From assembly GCF_034928825.1 (NCBI RefSeq), contig NZ_JAYFUL010000002.1, positions 124,001 to 188,000 on the forward strand: a DNA stretch of 64,000 bases, read 5' to 3'. Made by a program: the position numbers and the translations under genes. Shown one piece after another: positions 17,201-26,317 of this stretch (position 1 is its first letter; every line of letters starts with the position of its first letter). The notes beneath the pieces are model-generated. The model worked only from the letters and a program-made list of their open reading frames with translations, did not search any database and was not told the origin of the DNA. Source of the DNA: Arcicella aquatica (lineage in GTDB: Bacteria > Bacteroidota > Bacteroidia > Cytophagales > Spirosomataceae).

Positions 17201-18614
17201 TTGCTGTAAGCGTTTTAGTACCTACACCACAAATGGCATTGGTATCTACTGCAGCAATAGACGGTTTTGTGGGCTTAGGAGAAACCTTTACTCCCACCGC
17301 TAAAGAAGTATCAGAGATACAACCTACTGAGTTTTGAAGAACAACTTTATAATTATAAGTACCCGCTACAGAAACATCATTTCCTGTAACGGTCAAAGTA
17401 TTGGTGGTTGATGATAATATAGTAGCATCTCTCTTCCAAGTATAGGTACTACCATCAGCGGTTGCTGTCAATGTTTTAGTACTTACTCCACAAACCGCAT
17501 TGGTATCAGGAACAGAAATTACAGGTCTGCTAGGCTTCGGAGAAACTTTTAGTGCAACTGCCAACGAAGTATCAGAAGAACAGCCTACCGCATTGGTAAG
17601 CACTACTTTATAATTGTATGTACCAGCTACTGAAACATCCGTTCCAGTAACGACTTGTGTATTTATTGTTGAGCTAAGTATCGTATTATTTCGTTTCCAT
17701 AAATAACTTGTTCCACCACTAGTAGCGGTTAATGTTTTAGCATCTGTTCCACAAATTAAATTAGGAGTAACTGGTGTAATTACGGGTGTTGTTGGCTTTG
17801 GAGATACCTTTAAGCTCACCGATACAGAGGTATCGGAAACACAGCCTACTGCATTTTGAAGTACTACTTTATAATTATATGTACCTGTCGGGACATCAGT
17901 TCCAGTAACTGTTAGCGTGTTTGTTGAAGCACCAAGAATCGTAGCATCTCTTTTCCAAGTATAACTAGCGCCTCCTGTTGTAGCCGTTAATGTTTTTGAG
18001 TCTGTTCCACAAATTAGATTAGGCGTAAGCGGGGTAATTACTGGCGTTGTGGGCTTTGGAGATACTTTTAAGCTCACTGCCGTACTTGTTGATGTACAAC
18101 CTGTAACACTATTCGTGGTAGATACGGTATAGGCATAAGTACCAGCTGTAGTTACCGAACTGCCTGTAACGGGTAAAGTGGCTGTTGTAACTGTTGTAGA
18201 AACGCCATCTCTTTTCCAATCATAATTGGTAGCTCCACTGGCTACAATATTCCTGCTACTTACTCCACAAATCGCCGTTAGGACATCACTAGGTGGTGTA
18301 ATAGTAGGGGCCGTTGGCACAATCTGTGTTACCGTAAAAGCACTTACTACAATATATGAACCAATCGCAGTTTGCTTTACTTTGGCGGTATAAGTTCCTG
18401 TAGATGCTGTGTAGGTTTGTGTAGATGCCACCAAAACATTACTTGCATTGTACCATTCATAAACGGCATAGCCACTAGGAAGCGTAAGTTGAGACGTACC
18501 TAAGCCAGTACAGTTATAAACACCCGTTGCCGTAATAGTAGGCGTTTGAGCAGACGATATCGTAAATGATAAGATTAACCACATCATTAAAAGATATGAA
18601 CAGCTTTTTTTCAT
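14292..18614 (-). CDS. Giant secreted Ig-like repeat protein with T9SS sorting domain
   Basis: This surface or secreted protein has about 1440 residues. I start it at 18614 (MKKSCSYLLMMWLILSFTIS, signal peptide); the longer frame to 18680 has no signal character. It is built from about a dozen beta-sandwich modules of 80-90 residues, each opening with a PxPxxPxI strand and a conserved Cys (for example LICGTDSKTLTAT ... TYNYKVVLQNAVGCVSDTS), so a disulfide per module is likely. The last 80 residues form a T9SS sorting domain (MNVYPNPSTTGDITIQVVED ... ERIKKVVVTQ). No catalytic motif is visible; an adhesin, sheath or matrix role is inferred. obgE lies 109 bp upstream on the same strand. Confidence 0.92.
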   Translation of the reverse strand: MKKSCSYLLMMWLILSFTISSAQTPTITATGVYNCTGLGTSQLTLPSGYAVYEWYNASNVLVASTQTYTASTGTYTAKVKQTAIGSYIVVSAFTVTQIVPTAPTITPPSDVLTAICGVSSRNIVASGATNYDWKRDGVSTTVTTATLPVTGSSVTTAGTYAYTVSTTNSVTGCTSTSTAVSLKVSPKPTTPVITPLTPNLICGTDSKTLTATTGGASYTWKRDATILGASTNTLTVTGTDVPTGTYNYKVVLQNAVGCVSDTSVSVSLKVSPKPTTPVITPVTPNLICGTDAKTLTATSGGTSYLWKRNNTILSSTINTQVVTGTDVSVAGTYNYKVVLTNAVGCSSDTSLAVALKVSPKPSRPVISVPDTNAVCGVSTKTLTATADGSTYTWKRDATILSSTTNTLTVTGNDVSVAGTYNYKVVLQNSVGCISDTSLAVGVKVSPKPTKPSIAAVDTNAICGVGTKTLTATSGGTSYVWKRDITELPNSKINTLLVTGNDVTTAGTYSYTVALINSVGCISDASTAVSLKVSPKPAKPTITPDTSITLVCGTDSRILKATSGGTSYSWIVGSKTLTGSTSSAITVTGRDTSSANGSSNYTYTVALKNSVGCVSDYSTGYTLQLFPSIPAKPTITAGGVTTFCEGGNVTLTSSYTTNANVWSSTTAIDTTTSKAVGLVVTKTGIYTVKAKDANGCVSLASDVKLVTVNPNPTAPIIDEGTAVSICELESKTLTARDKGTGVYTWNTGSKTKSITVSSAGSYSLTYTDANTCTSKPSVATVLTVNPLPAKPTISIIRPAEFCDGDSTILRSSTASGYIWSTNQNDGQIIVKESKTISVVAVSDKGCKSKDASDPVAVIANPLPATPTVVANGPLIFCPDSTVTLSSSVIGNEYTWTNIGSSIVFGKTQSVIVGEAGEYAVQAISVKKCISKISKSVKVSVREAPQPASILASPIATFCKGGTATLRALIANGNVDRYSWRDEDTKKEIATTGAITTDTSGRYAVKVRDTFGCFSAYSKVLKVTVNPLPAKPTLRIVRPKIFCDGDSTLLEASLPTTTTNGLKNVYQWTVDGLLQSGISGRTFTWKKANGIGVAVIDTNGCKSVASSDTIKTTVNPLPAAPSITLRGANPFCADKSVSLTAIGVQASSYKWSISNSTASTITVNYAGNVTVQAVSAFSCYSKSSQPITLSVYPLPATPQISATGNLTFCDGGSTVLATANTNKAYWYKSTNDSLGNGTNNTISVNKSGSYFARVEDKNFCLSAPSNAITVDVRSLPTTPVISQSGAFFLIAQSSGDESGYIWKYNGEEQKSFITNTIKVKKDGDYQVQASTVYSQVALPSGKLQCYSQPSLVYKYTQDLTFEGMNVYPNPSTTGDITIQVVEDLIGADVSVYTMDGRLIETFNVNKFDTPRTIKLNGSIGNIYFIKLKTDSFERIKKVVVTQ
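16985..18075 (-). repeat. Near-identical tandem coding repeats (about 255-260 bp units)
   Basis: Five consecutive modules beginning KVSPKP (near 18060, 17810, 17550, 17290 and 17030) are much more alike than the rest of the protein, down to DNA level (recurring CTTCGGAGAAACTTT or CTTTGGAGATAC). This indicates recent duplication and probable length variation by recombination. Confidence 0.85.
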
Positions 18615-18723
18615 AATTATCATGTTGATATAATTACCATCGATTGCGGTAATGTATGAAGATGAAACAGGTAAAGTCATCTACATTCAGCCCTGAAGCT
18701 AAATGTAGATGATAAAGGTTAAT

Positions 18724-19776
18724 TTACTCAAAATCAATTTCTGTAGACTCTTCTGGACTTTCACTTTCAATAACCTCAGGCTGTGCATTCTGTAAAGTTG
18801 TCCATAATAAATCTTTCAATTCTGTCAGACCTTGTTGCATCACTGACGAAATCAAGACGTAAGGGATGTTATCAGGAATCTGCTTTAAAATTCTGGCTTT
18901 GTCTTCTTCATCTGGTACTAAATCCATTTTAGAAATAGCCAAAATTCTTTCTTTATCCAACAAAGCAGGATTGTATTTTTTTAATTCATTCAGGAGTATA
19001 AGATACTCTTCTTCAATATTTTCTACAGAAGCTGGTACCATAAACAACAAAATAGAATTTCGCTCGATATGTCTTAAAAATCTGGTTCCTAAACCTTTTC
19101 CTTCCGCTGCCCCCTCAATGATTCCAGGAATATCAGCCATGATAAATGATTTGAAATTACGATAAGCCACAACCCCCAAGTTTGGAACAAGGGTTGTAAA
19201 AGGATAATCTGCAATTTCAGGAGTAGCCGCAGACATTACAGAAAGCAACGTAGATTTCCCCGCATTCGGGAAGCCCACCAAACCAACATCTGCTAATACT
19301 TTAAGTTCTAATACAACCCACATATCTTCGCCTATTTCGCCAGGCTGAGCATAATGTGGAGCTTGATTCGTTGATGATTTAAAATTGGTATTACCTAAAC
19401 CGCCTCTTCCACCTTTTAACAGAATTACCTCTTCGCCATTTTTGGTAACTTCTGCTAATACCTCTCCTGTTTCAGGGTCTTTTACGATTGTTCCCAATGG
19501 AACGTCAATAATTGCGTCTTCTCCTTGAAGCCCAGAACGGCGTCCGCCTTCGCCACCTTTTCCGTCTTTAGCAAAAATATGTTTTTGGTATTTCAAGTGG
19601 AGCAAAGTCCAGTGTTGCGAGTTCCCTCTTAATACAACGTGTCCTCCGCGGCCGCCATCACCACCATCTGGACCACCTTTAGGTACGTGTTTTTCACGAC
19701 GGAAATGGCTTGAACCGCTTCCTCCGTGGCCCGAACGGACGTTAATTTTTACGTAGTCAATGAAGTTGGATGCCAT
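18724..19776 (-). CDS. obgE: GTPase ObgE/CgtA
   Basis: This 350-residue ribosome-associated GTPase acts in 50S assembly and stress control. The glycine-rich Obg domain fills residues 1-160 (GHGGSGSSHFRREKHVPKGG, GGDGGRGGHV). The G domain shows G1 GFPNAGKST, switch I FTTLVPN, G3 DIPGIIEGA and G4 SKMD. A short acidic C-terminus (ESESPEESTEIDFE) replaces any longer OCT domain. The gene is 79 bp downstream of adk in the same direction, so an adk-obgE unit is likely. Confidence 0.97.
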   Translation of the reverse strand: MASNFIDYVKINVRSGHGGSGSSHFRREKHVPKGGPDGGDGGRGGHVVLRGNSQHWTLLHLKYQKHIFAKDGKGGEGGRRSGLQGEDAIIDVPLGTIVKDPETGEVLAEVTKNGEEVILLKGGRGGLGNTNFKSSTNQAPHYAQPGEIGEDMWVVLELKVLADVGLVGFPNAGKSTLLSVMSAATPEIADYPFTTLVPNLGVVAYRNFKSFIMADIPGIIEGAAEGKGLGTRFLRHIERNSILLFMVPASVENIEEEYLILLNELKKYNPALLDKERILAISKMDLVPDEEDKARILKQIPDNIPYVLISSVMQQGLTELKDLLWTTLQNAQPEVIESESPEESTEIDFE

Positions 19777-19855
19777 GATATTTAATTATTATTGATTGAT
19801 TTAAAATGGGTAATTCGCAGAACTATAAAATCACTACAAATTACCCCATTTTAAA

Positions 19856-20428
19856 TTATTTTACTGCATCAATTGCAGTACAGATATTAGTAAAAATTTC
19901 TTCGATATTTCCGATTCCGTTTACTTTAGATACTTTGCCTTGTGCTTCATAATAAGGTAATACGTGGACTGTTTTCGAGAAGTACTCGTCAATACGCTTC
20001 AACAATTTATCAGCATCGTCGTCTGCACGACCCGACACTTTTTGTCTTTCAGCAATTCTATTTTTAATTTCCTCTTCAGTCACATCTAACTGAACTACGC
20101 CATTGATTTTTTGTCCATTTTTGGTCAAATATGCATCTAATGCCTCTGCTTGAGGCACAGTACGTGGAAATCCATCAAAGATAAAACCTTTTGCTTCAGG
20201 ATTGTTTTTTACTTCTTCTTCTAACATATCAATCGTCACTGAATCAGGTACTAAAAGCCCATCAGCTAAGATTTGTTTCACGCGCTGCCCGAGTTCAGTA
20301 TTATTAGAAATGTGCATGCGAAACATATCGCCTGTAGAAATATGAACTAACTGATACTTCTCAATTAATTTAGCTGACTGTGTTCCTTTACCTGCACCCG
20401 GAGGGCCGAATAAGACTAGATTTAACAT
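19856..20428 (-). CDS. adk: Adenylate kinase
   Basis: This 190-residue enzyme interconverts ATP+AMP and 2 ADP in the cytoplasm. It has the P-loop GPPGAGKGTQS at residues 8-18, the AMP-binding STGDMFR and GFPRTVPQAEAL, and a short LID region (RQKVSGRADDDADKLLKRI) without zinc cysteines, as in other Bacteroidetes short-form enzymes. The ATG directly precedes LNLVLFGPPG, the usual start. It heads the adk-obgE unit; the segment from 20429 to 20651 separates it from the divergent oxidoreductase gene. Confidence 0.97.
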   Translation of the reverse strand: MLNLVLFGPPGAGKGTQSAKLIEKYQLVHISTGDMFRMHISNNTELGQRVKQILADGLLVPDSVTIDMLEEEVKNNPEAKGFIFDGFPRTVPQAEALDAYLTKNGQKINGVVQLDVTEEEIKNRIAERQKVSGRADDDADKLLKRIDEYFSKTVHVLPYYEAQGKVSKVNGIGNIEEIFTNICTAIDAVK

Positions 20429-20480
20429 TGGTTATACCGTTATTTTTAAAGTTCTTAATAGTTGTTTTGTTATAAGACTA

Positions 20481-20488
20481 CAAATTTA
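20481..20488 (-). promoter_or_regulatory. Candidate adk -7 element
   Basis: TAAATTTG on the minus strand matches TAnnTTTG, 53 bp upstream of the adk start. No TTG at the usual distance. Confidence 0.4.
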
Positions 20489-20608
20489 CTAGAACCATAG
20501 TGAAATATCCGCTAAATGTCTGATAATTTAGCAAATGAGGTATAGATGAACATAAATTAAAGGCAATATCCAATGATAACCGCGAGTAGAGTTTGCTAGT
20601 TTTTTGCT

Positions 20609-20616
20609 TATTTTTG
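20609..20616 (+). promoter_or_regulatory. Candidate -7 element of the Gfo/Idh/MocA gene
   Basis: TATTTTTG matches TAnnTTTG, 36 bp before the start codon. The nearest TTG (20593-20595) is only 13 nt upstream, closer than usual. Confidence 0.4.
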
Positions 20617-20651
20617 TTAAAATTGATTTATAAACAGAATCCCAAATAATA

Positions 20652-21659
20652 ATGCTCAATGTTGCTCTTATTGGTTTTGGCTTATCTGGCAGATACCTCC
20701 AAGCCCCATTTTTCTCGGTAAATCCTAATTTCAATCTTAAAACGATTGTTTCAAATAGTCAGAATCCTAAAGATTTCTTCCCCGATGTACAGGTGGCGAA
20801 AAGTTTAGAAGAAGTTTTAGCAGATACTTCTATTGATTTAGTTAGTATTTGTTCTCCTAATATTACGCATTATGAATTTGCAAAAAAATGCTTGTTAGCC
20901 GATAAACACGTGTTGGTTGAAAAACCTTTTACTTCTACTGCAACCGAAGCCGAAGAATTGATTCAATTAGCTAAAGAACGAGGTAAAGTTATTTCTGTTT
21001 ATCAGAATCGTCGTTTTGACAGCGATTTCATGACTGTCAAAAAAGTAATTGAAGATGGCTTATTAGGAGATTTATTGAGCTACGAAGTACATTTCGACCG
21101 TTATAAACCCATTTTGAATGCCAAAAAATGGAAGGAAACTAACAATCCAGCGAATGGTATTTTATATGATTTAGGATCTCATATCATCGACCAAGCGATA
21201 GTACTTTTTGGAGTTCCACAACAGGTGTGGGGCGAAACTTGTACTGAAAGAGAAGGCTCTGAAATTGATGATTCTTTCGATATCAGGCTTAACTATGGTA
21301 AACTAAAAGTTACTTTAAAATCAAGTTTACTGGTTCGTGAAGAAGGTCCAAGATATATTTTGTATGGAACAAAAGGTTCTTTTGTAAAGTACGGAATTGA
21401 TGTACAGGAAGACCATTTAAAGGCAGGTATTATGCCGAATATGGATGCCTTCGGAATTGAATCTGAAAGTAATTCGGGCATTATCAATACAGATATTAAT
21501 GGTTTACATTTCCGAGGAACTATTGAAACCATGAAAGGCGATTGGGGATTACTTTTCCAAAATCTTTACGAAGCCATTACTGGAAAAGCTGAACTACTGA
21601 TAAAACCAGAAGAAGTATTAGAGCAGATTAAGATTATGGAGCAGATTAAGAGGTATTAG
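20652..21659 (+). CDS. Gfo/Idh/MocA family NAD(P)-dependent oxidoreductase
   Basis: This cytoplasmic oxidoreductase has 335 residues. The N-terminal Rossmann fold starts at once (LNVALIGFGLSGRYLQAPFF, nucleotide-binding GFGLSG). It contains SICSPNITHYEFAKKCL and the family-typical HVLVEKPFTSTATEAEELI, whose EKP lysine takes part in catalysis. The C-terminal alpha/beta domain (GILYDLGSHIIDQAIVLFG, with DLGSH and the catalytic-region His) follows. Such enzymes oxidise or reduce sugars, inositols or bile-type alcohols; the substrate is not predictable here. It is monocistronic, convergent with rpoC, and ends in a bidirectional terminator after a repeat-rich 213-bp stretch. Confidence 0.93.
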   Translation: MLNVALIGFGLSGRYLQAPFFSVNPNFNLKTIVSNSQNPKDFFPDVQVAKSLEEVLADTSIDLVSICSPNITHYEFAKKCLLADKHVLVEKPFTSTATEAEELIQLAKERGKVISVYQNRRFDSDFMTVKKVIEDGLLGDLLSYEVHFDRYKPILNAKKWKETNNPANGILYDLGSHIIDQAIVLFGVPQQVWGETCTEREGSEIDDSFDIRLNYGKLKVTLKSSLLVREEGPRYILYGTKGSFVKYGIDVQEDHLKAGIMPNMDAFGIESESNSGIINTDINGLHFRGTIETMKGDWGLLFQNLYEAITGKAELLIKPEEVLEQIKIMEQIKRY

Positions 21660-21660
21660 T

Positions 21661-21705
21661 GATAGGCTTTCGGGTGTCGGTCTTCGGGTATCGGTTGCAG
21701 AGAAT
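21661..21705 (+). repeat. Gene-end repeat, family B
   Basis: GATAGGCTTTCGGGTGTCGG followed by TCTTCGGGTATCGG directly follows the oxidoreductase stop codon. It shares the GGCTTTCGG/GTCGGC theme with 12199-12307. Confidence 0.5.
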
Positions 21706-21740
21706 TAAGGCTTACTTTAATAGCAGATGGTTGCTCCCAT

Positions 21741-21802
21741 GGCTGGTCTCCCGACCAGTCCATTTTCCTGTGTGAACCTGTGGACTGGTCGGGAGACCAG
21801 CC
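21741..21802. repeat. Nested inverted repeat (REP-like)
   Basis: Perfect 22-bp arms (21741-21762 and 21781-21802) enclose 18 nt. Inside each arm CTGGTC-TCCC-GACCAG is itself a small palindrome, so either two small hairpins or one long one can form. The arms are more GC-rich than the surroundings. Confidence 0.85.
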
Positions 21803-21872
21803 ACTGAATAAAATAGTCTAGAATCTTATATCTTTTGTCTTTTAGTCTTCAAGTCCAAAAATCCTAAAGTCC

Positions 21873-21911
21873 AAAAAAAAGCCCTCTGAAATGAATCAAA
21901 GGGCTTTTTTT
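21873..21911. terminator. Bidirectional terminator between the oxidoreductase gene and rpoC
   Basis: AAAAAAAGCCCTCTGA pairs with TCAAAGGGCTTTTTT (one mismatch) around a 6-nt loop, with A8 on the left and T7 on the right. It serves the rpoBC unit leftward and the oxidoreductase rightward. Confidence 0.88.
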
Positions 21912-21930
21912 ATATTGCTACAAAATTAGA

Positions 21931-24900
21931 TTACACAATCCAACGAGCTTTACGATAGCCTCCAACCTTTTCTTGAGCTTTGGCTTCTTTAGCTGTTTCT
22001 ACTTGTTGTAATTCTTCTTTAGAAGTAATCACGTAATCAGCATATTTACGAACACCCGTACCCGCTGGGATTAAGTGACCAACAATTACGTTTTCTTTCA
22101 AGCCATCTAATGTATCAGCTTTAGCACGGATAGATGCTTCAGATAATACTTTCGTTGTTTCTTGGAAAGAAGCCGCAGAAATGAATGAGTCAGTTCCTAA
22201 AGATGCTTGAGTGATACCTTGTAAGTTTGGTTGAGAAACTGCTGGTGAAGCATCACGTACTGTAACAATCTTCATATCACGACGTTTCAATGAAGAGTTT
22301 TCGTCACGTAAAGCACGAGCTGAAACAATCATACCCACTTTCATTTTCTCAGAATCACCTGCATCCATTACCACTTTCTTATCCATGATTTTATCGTTTT
22401 CCTCACGGAATAAGAATCTATCAACATTTTGTCCGTTCAGGAACATTGTATCTCCAGATTCAACGATGATTACTTTCTGCATCATCTGACGAACGATAGC
22501 CTCGATGTGCTTATCGTTAATCTTCACACCTTGCAGACGGTAAACGTCTTGGATTTCATTTACTAGGTACTCTTGTACAGCAGTTGGTCCTTTAATAGCC
22601 AAAATATCTGAAGGCGTAATAGCACCATCTGAAAGTGGTACACCAGCACGCACAAAGTCGTTATTTTGAACAAGGATGTGTTTAGACAACGGCACCAAGT
22701 ATTTACGTTCGCCACCATCTTTGGCACGTACATAAATCTCACGGTTACCACGTTTGATACCTCCTAAAGTAATAACACCGTCAATCTCAGAAACTACCGC
22801 TGGGTTAGATGGGTTACGTGCTTCAAATAATTCAGTTACACGTGGAAGACCACCCGTAATATCACGTGTTTTACCAGCAGCACGAGGAATTTTCGCCAAG
22901 ATTTGTCCTGGTTTAATTTTCGTTTTGTTTTCAACTGATAAACGAGCCGCTACTGGTACGTTATAAGCTACTGGTTCGTCAGCACCTTTTACGTTCACCA
23001 AGATAGCAGGGTTTTTAGTCTTATCTTTCGATTCGATAATTACCTTCTCACGTAAACCTGTTTGCTCATCGGCTTCTTCCTTGTAAGTAACATTTTCTTC
23101 GATAGCATCGAATTGAATAGTACCTTCAACTTCCGATAAGATTACAGCATTATATGGATCCCAAGCACAAATTTCTTCTCCTTTAGTAATCGTCTGTCCG
23201 TCTTTAACTCTCAAATAAGAACCGTAAGGAACGTTATTTGCGATAAATACTTGTTGAGGATTATTAGCATTCAAAATTTGAACCTCACCTGAACGACCCA
23301 TTACAATTTCAACTGGTTTTCCTTCTGGGTCAACAGAAGAAACTGTACGCATCTCTTCAAATTTAATAATACCGTCGAATTTAGCTTTGATAGCTGCATC
23401 TAACGTTACGTTTTGAGCAGTACCCCCAACGTGGAATGTACGAAGTGTAAGCTGCGTACCTGGTTCACCGATTGACTGTGATGCAATTACACCTACAGCT
23501 TCACCAATACCTACCATTCTACCTGTTGAAAGGTTACGTCCATAACATTTAGCACAAACACCATAACGCGTTTCGCAAGTTAATACCGAACGAATTTCGA
23601 TTGAATCAATCGCAGTATCATCTACAGAAAGAGCTGCCTCTTCGCTGATTTCTTCACCTGCTGTGATTAACAATTTACCCGTAACAGGATCATATACATC
23701 ATGGATAGAAACACGCCCCAAGATACGTTCTGACAACGGTTCGATGATTTCCTCATTATCTTTCAATGCAGAAGTCTGAATACCTCTTAAAGTACCGCAG
23801 TCATCTTCATTTACGATTACATCTTGAGCAACGTCATGCAAACGACGAGTTAAATAACCCGCATCGGCAGTTTTCAAGGCTGTATCCGCAAGACCTTTAC
23901 GCGCACCGTGCGTAGAGATAAAGTATTCAAGTACGTCTAGACCTTCCTTAAAGTTAGAAAGAATTGGGTTTTCAATGATTTCACCTACCGAACCTTGTAA
24001 GTTCTTCTGAGGTTTCGCCATCAAACCACGCATACCACCTAACTGACGAATCTGTTCACGAGAACCACGGGCTCCAGAGTGCATCATCATGTAGATGGCA
24101 TTGAAACCTTGTTTATCGTTTTCCATTTGATTCATCAACGTATCAGTGATTTTCTTGTTCACTGACGTCCAAATGTCAATTACAGCGTTATAACGTTCGT
24201 TATCTGTAATTAAACCCATCAAATAGTTATCTGTTACTTCAGATACTCTATCTTTTGCTTGCGCAACAAGGGCAGCTTTTTCTTCTGGAACGATGATATC
24301 ACCGATACCCATTGAAAGACCGCCTTTGAATGCCATTTGGTATCCTAAGTCTTTAATATCATCTAGGAATTTCGCAGTACGAGCAACACCAGAGATTTTA
24401 AATACTGTAGCAATGATTTGTTGCAATTTCTTCTTAGTCAACAACTCATTGATATATCCTACTTCTTCAGGAACACAAAGGTTAAATAATACACGGCCAG
24501 CAACAGTTTTCACCATTTCAGAAACCAATGTACCATCATCTTTACGAACAACTGCTTTTACTTCAATATTAGCATGTTTAGAAACAACACCTTCGTTCAT
24601 CCCGATTACAACTTCCTCGAAACCGTAGAACTTCATGCCTTCACCTTTCACTTCATATTCTGGTGTATGTCTACGTCCTTTTGTTACGTAGTATAAACCA
24701 AGAACCATATCTTGCGAAGGTACAGTGATAGGAGCTCCGTTGGCTGGGTTCAAGATATTGTGTGAACCTAACATTAAAAGAGATGCTTCCAAAATTGCTT
24801 CTTGTCCAAGTGGTACGTGTACCGCCATCTGGTCACCATCAAAATCGGCGTTGAATGCCGTACAAGTTAATGGGTGCAATTGGATTGCTTTTCCTTCAAT

Positions 24901-26265
24901 CAATTTAGGTTGGAATGCCTGAATACCCAAACGGTGAAGCGTTGGAGCACGGTTTAGAAGAACAGGGTGTCCTTTCATTACGTTTTCCAAAATATCCCAC
25001 ACTACTGGGTCTTTTCTATCAACAATTTTCTTGGCAGATTTTACCGTTTTCACGATACCTCTTTCAATTAATTTTCTGATAACAAATGGTTTGAAAAGCT
25101 CGGCAGCCATATCTTTAGGCAAACCACATTCGTGCATTTTCAATTCTGGACCAACCACAATTACCGAACGACCAGAATAATCGACACGTTTACCTAGTAA
25201 GTTCTGACGGAAACGTCCTTGCTTACCTTTCAACATATCTGAAAGTGATTTCAAAGCACGGTTACCTTCTGAACGAACAGCGTTGATTTTACGCGAGTTA
25301 TCGAATAATGAATCGACAGCTTCTTGTAACATACGTTTTTCGTTACGTAAGATTACCTCAGGAGCTTTGATTTCAATCAAACGCTTCAAACGGTTGTTAC
25401 GGATAATTACACGACGGTAAAGGTCGTTCAAATCCGATGTCGCAAAACGACCACCATCTAAAGGTACAAGCGGACGCAATTCTGGTGGAATTACTGGTAC
25501 CATCTTGATAACCATCCATTCTGGCTTGTTCTCGATACGAGTACCCGCCTCACGGAAAGCTTCAACTACTTTCAAACGTTTCAAGGCTTCAGCCTTACGT
25601 TGTTGAGAAGTATCGTTTGCAGCCGAGTGACGTAAATCATAAGATAAGTTATCTAATTCAGTACGTTTCAACAACATATCCAACGCCTCAGCACCCATTT
25701 TAGCAATGAATTTCTGAGGGTCTTCGTCTGGTAATAATTGGTTTTCGCGAGGTAACTTGTCGATAATGTCCAAATATTCGTCTTCTGTTAAGAAGTCCAT
25801 TTTGTTTACACCATCTTCAGCTTTTACCCCAGCTTGAACTACTACGTATCTTTCGTAATAAATTACTTGGTCAAGTTTTTTCGTAGAAAGACCTAACAAA
25901 TAACCAATTTTGTTTGGTAAACTACGGAAGTACCAGATGTGGGCTACAGGCACAACTAACTCGATGTGTCCCATACGCTCACGACGTACTTTTTTCTCAG
26001 TAACTTCTACACCACAACGGTCGCAGATGATACCTTTATAACGAATACGTTTATATTTCCCACAGTGACATTCCCAGTCTTTTGTAGGGCCGAAAATACG
26101 CTCACAGAACAAACCACCCATTTCTGGTTTATAAGTTCTGTAGTTGATTGTTTCCGGTTGTGTAACTTCTCCGTGTGATCCTTCAAGAATCGACTCAGGT
26201 GATGCCAATGAGATGGTTACCTTAGAGAATTCACTGTTCAATTTTCTATTCTTTTTGAATGACAT
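21931..26265 (-). CDS. rpoC: DNA-directed RNA polymerase subunit beta'
   Basis: This is the largest RNA polymerase subunit, about 1444 residues. I start at 26265 (MSFKKNRKLNSEFSKVTISL), as in other Bacteroidetes; the frame reaches 26292 with a less conserved MNVNKIHSY. Visible landmarks are the N-terminal zinc ribbon (CHCGKYKRIRYKGIICDRC), the lid/rudder region, the catalytic NADFDGDQMAVH that holds Mg2+, the bridge helix/trigger loop area (MMMHSGARGSREQIRQLGG, GLMAKPQ, THGARKGLADTALKTADAGY) and a second Cys cluster (CETRYGVCAKCYGRNL). Unusually, rpoB is not adjacent: a membrane-protein gene lies between them. Confidence 0.98.
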   Translation of the reverse strand: MSFKKNRKLNSEFSKVTISLASPESILEGSHGEVTQPETINYRTYKPEMGGLFCERIFGPTKDWECHCGKYKRIRYKGIICDRCGVEVTEKKVRRERMGHIELVVPVAHIWYFRSLPNKIGYLLGLSTKKLDQVIYYERYVVVQAGVKAEDGVNKMDFLTEDEYLDIIDKLPRENQLLPDEDPQKFIAKMGAEALDMLLKRTELDNLSYDLRHSAANDTSQQRKAEALKRLKVVEAFREAGTRIENKPEWMVIKMVPVIPPELRPLVPLDGGRFATSDLNDLYRRVIIRNNRLKRLIEIKAPEVILRNEKRMLQEAVDSLFDNSRKINAVRSEGNRALKSLSDMLKGKQGRFRQNLLGKRVDYSGRSVIVVGPELKMHECGLPKDMAAELFKPFVIRKLIERGIVKTVKSAKKIVDRKDPVVWDILENVMKGHPVLLNRAPTLHRLGIQAFQPKLIEGKAIQLHPLTCTAFNADFDGDQMAVHVPLGQEAILEASLLMLGSHNILNPANGAPITVPSQDMVLGLYYVTKGRRHTPEYEVKGEGMKFYGFEEVVIGMNEGVVSKHANIEVKAVVRKDDGTLVSEMVKTVAGRVLFNLCVPEEVGYINELLTKKKLQQIIATVFKISGVARTAKFLDDIKDLGYQMAFKGGLSMGIGDIIVPEEKAALVAQAKDRVSEVTDNYLMGLITDNERYNAVIDIWTSVNKKITDTLMNQMENDKQGFNAIYMMMHSGARGSREQIRQLGGMRGLMAKPQKNLQGSVGEIIENPILSNFKEGLDVLEYFISTHGARKGLADTALKTADAGYLTRRLHDVAQDVIVNEDDCGTLRGIQTSALKDNEEIIEPLSERILGRVSIHDVYDPVTGKLLITAGEEISEEAALSVDDTAIDSIEIRSVLTCETRYGVCAKCYGRNLSTGRMVGIGEAVGVIASQSIGEPGTQLTLRTFHVGGTAQNVTLDAAIKAKFDGIIKFEEMRTVSSVDPEGKPVEIVMGRSGEVQILNANNPQQVFIANNVPYGSYLRVKDGQTITKGEEICAWDPYNAVILSEVEGTIQFDAIEENVTYKEEADEQTGLREKVIIESKDKTKNPAILVNVKGADEPVAYNVPVAARLSVENKTKIKPGQILAKIPRAAGKTRDITGGLPRVTELFEARNPSNPAVVSEIDGVITLGGIKRGNREIYVRAKDGGERKYLVPLSKHILVQNNDFVRAGVPLSDGAITPSDILAIKGPTAVQEYLVNEIQDVYRLQGVKINDKHIEAIVRQMMQKVIIVESGDTMFLNGQNVDRFLFREENDKIMDKKVVMDAGDSEKMKVGMIVSARALRDENSSLKRRDMKIVTVRDASPAVSQPNLQGITQASLGTDSFISAASFQETTKVLSEASIRAKADTLDGLKENVIVGHLIPAGTGVRKYADYVITSKEELQQVETAKEAKAQEKVGGYRKARWIV

Positions 26266-26317
26266 ATAAGAATGTATTTTATTGACGTTCAATTAATTAT
26301 CAATCAGATGAAAACTA

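Noticed and set aside
14292..18614. Regular 255-260 bp repeats that could suggest an array such as CRISPR
   Set aside because: The units are in frame, code for beta-sandwich modules and have no short repeat/spacer structure.
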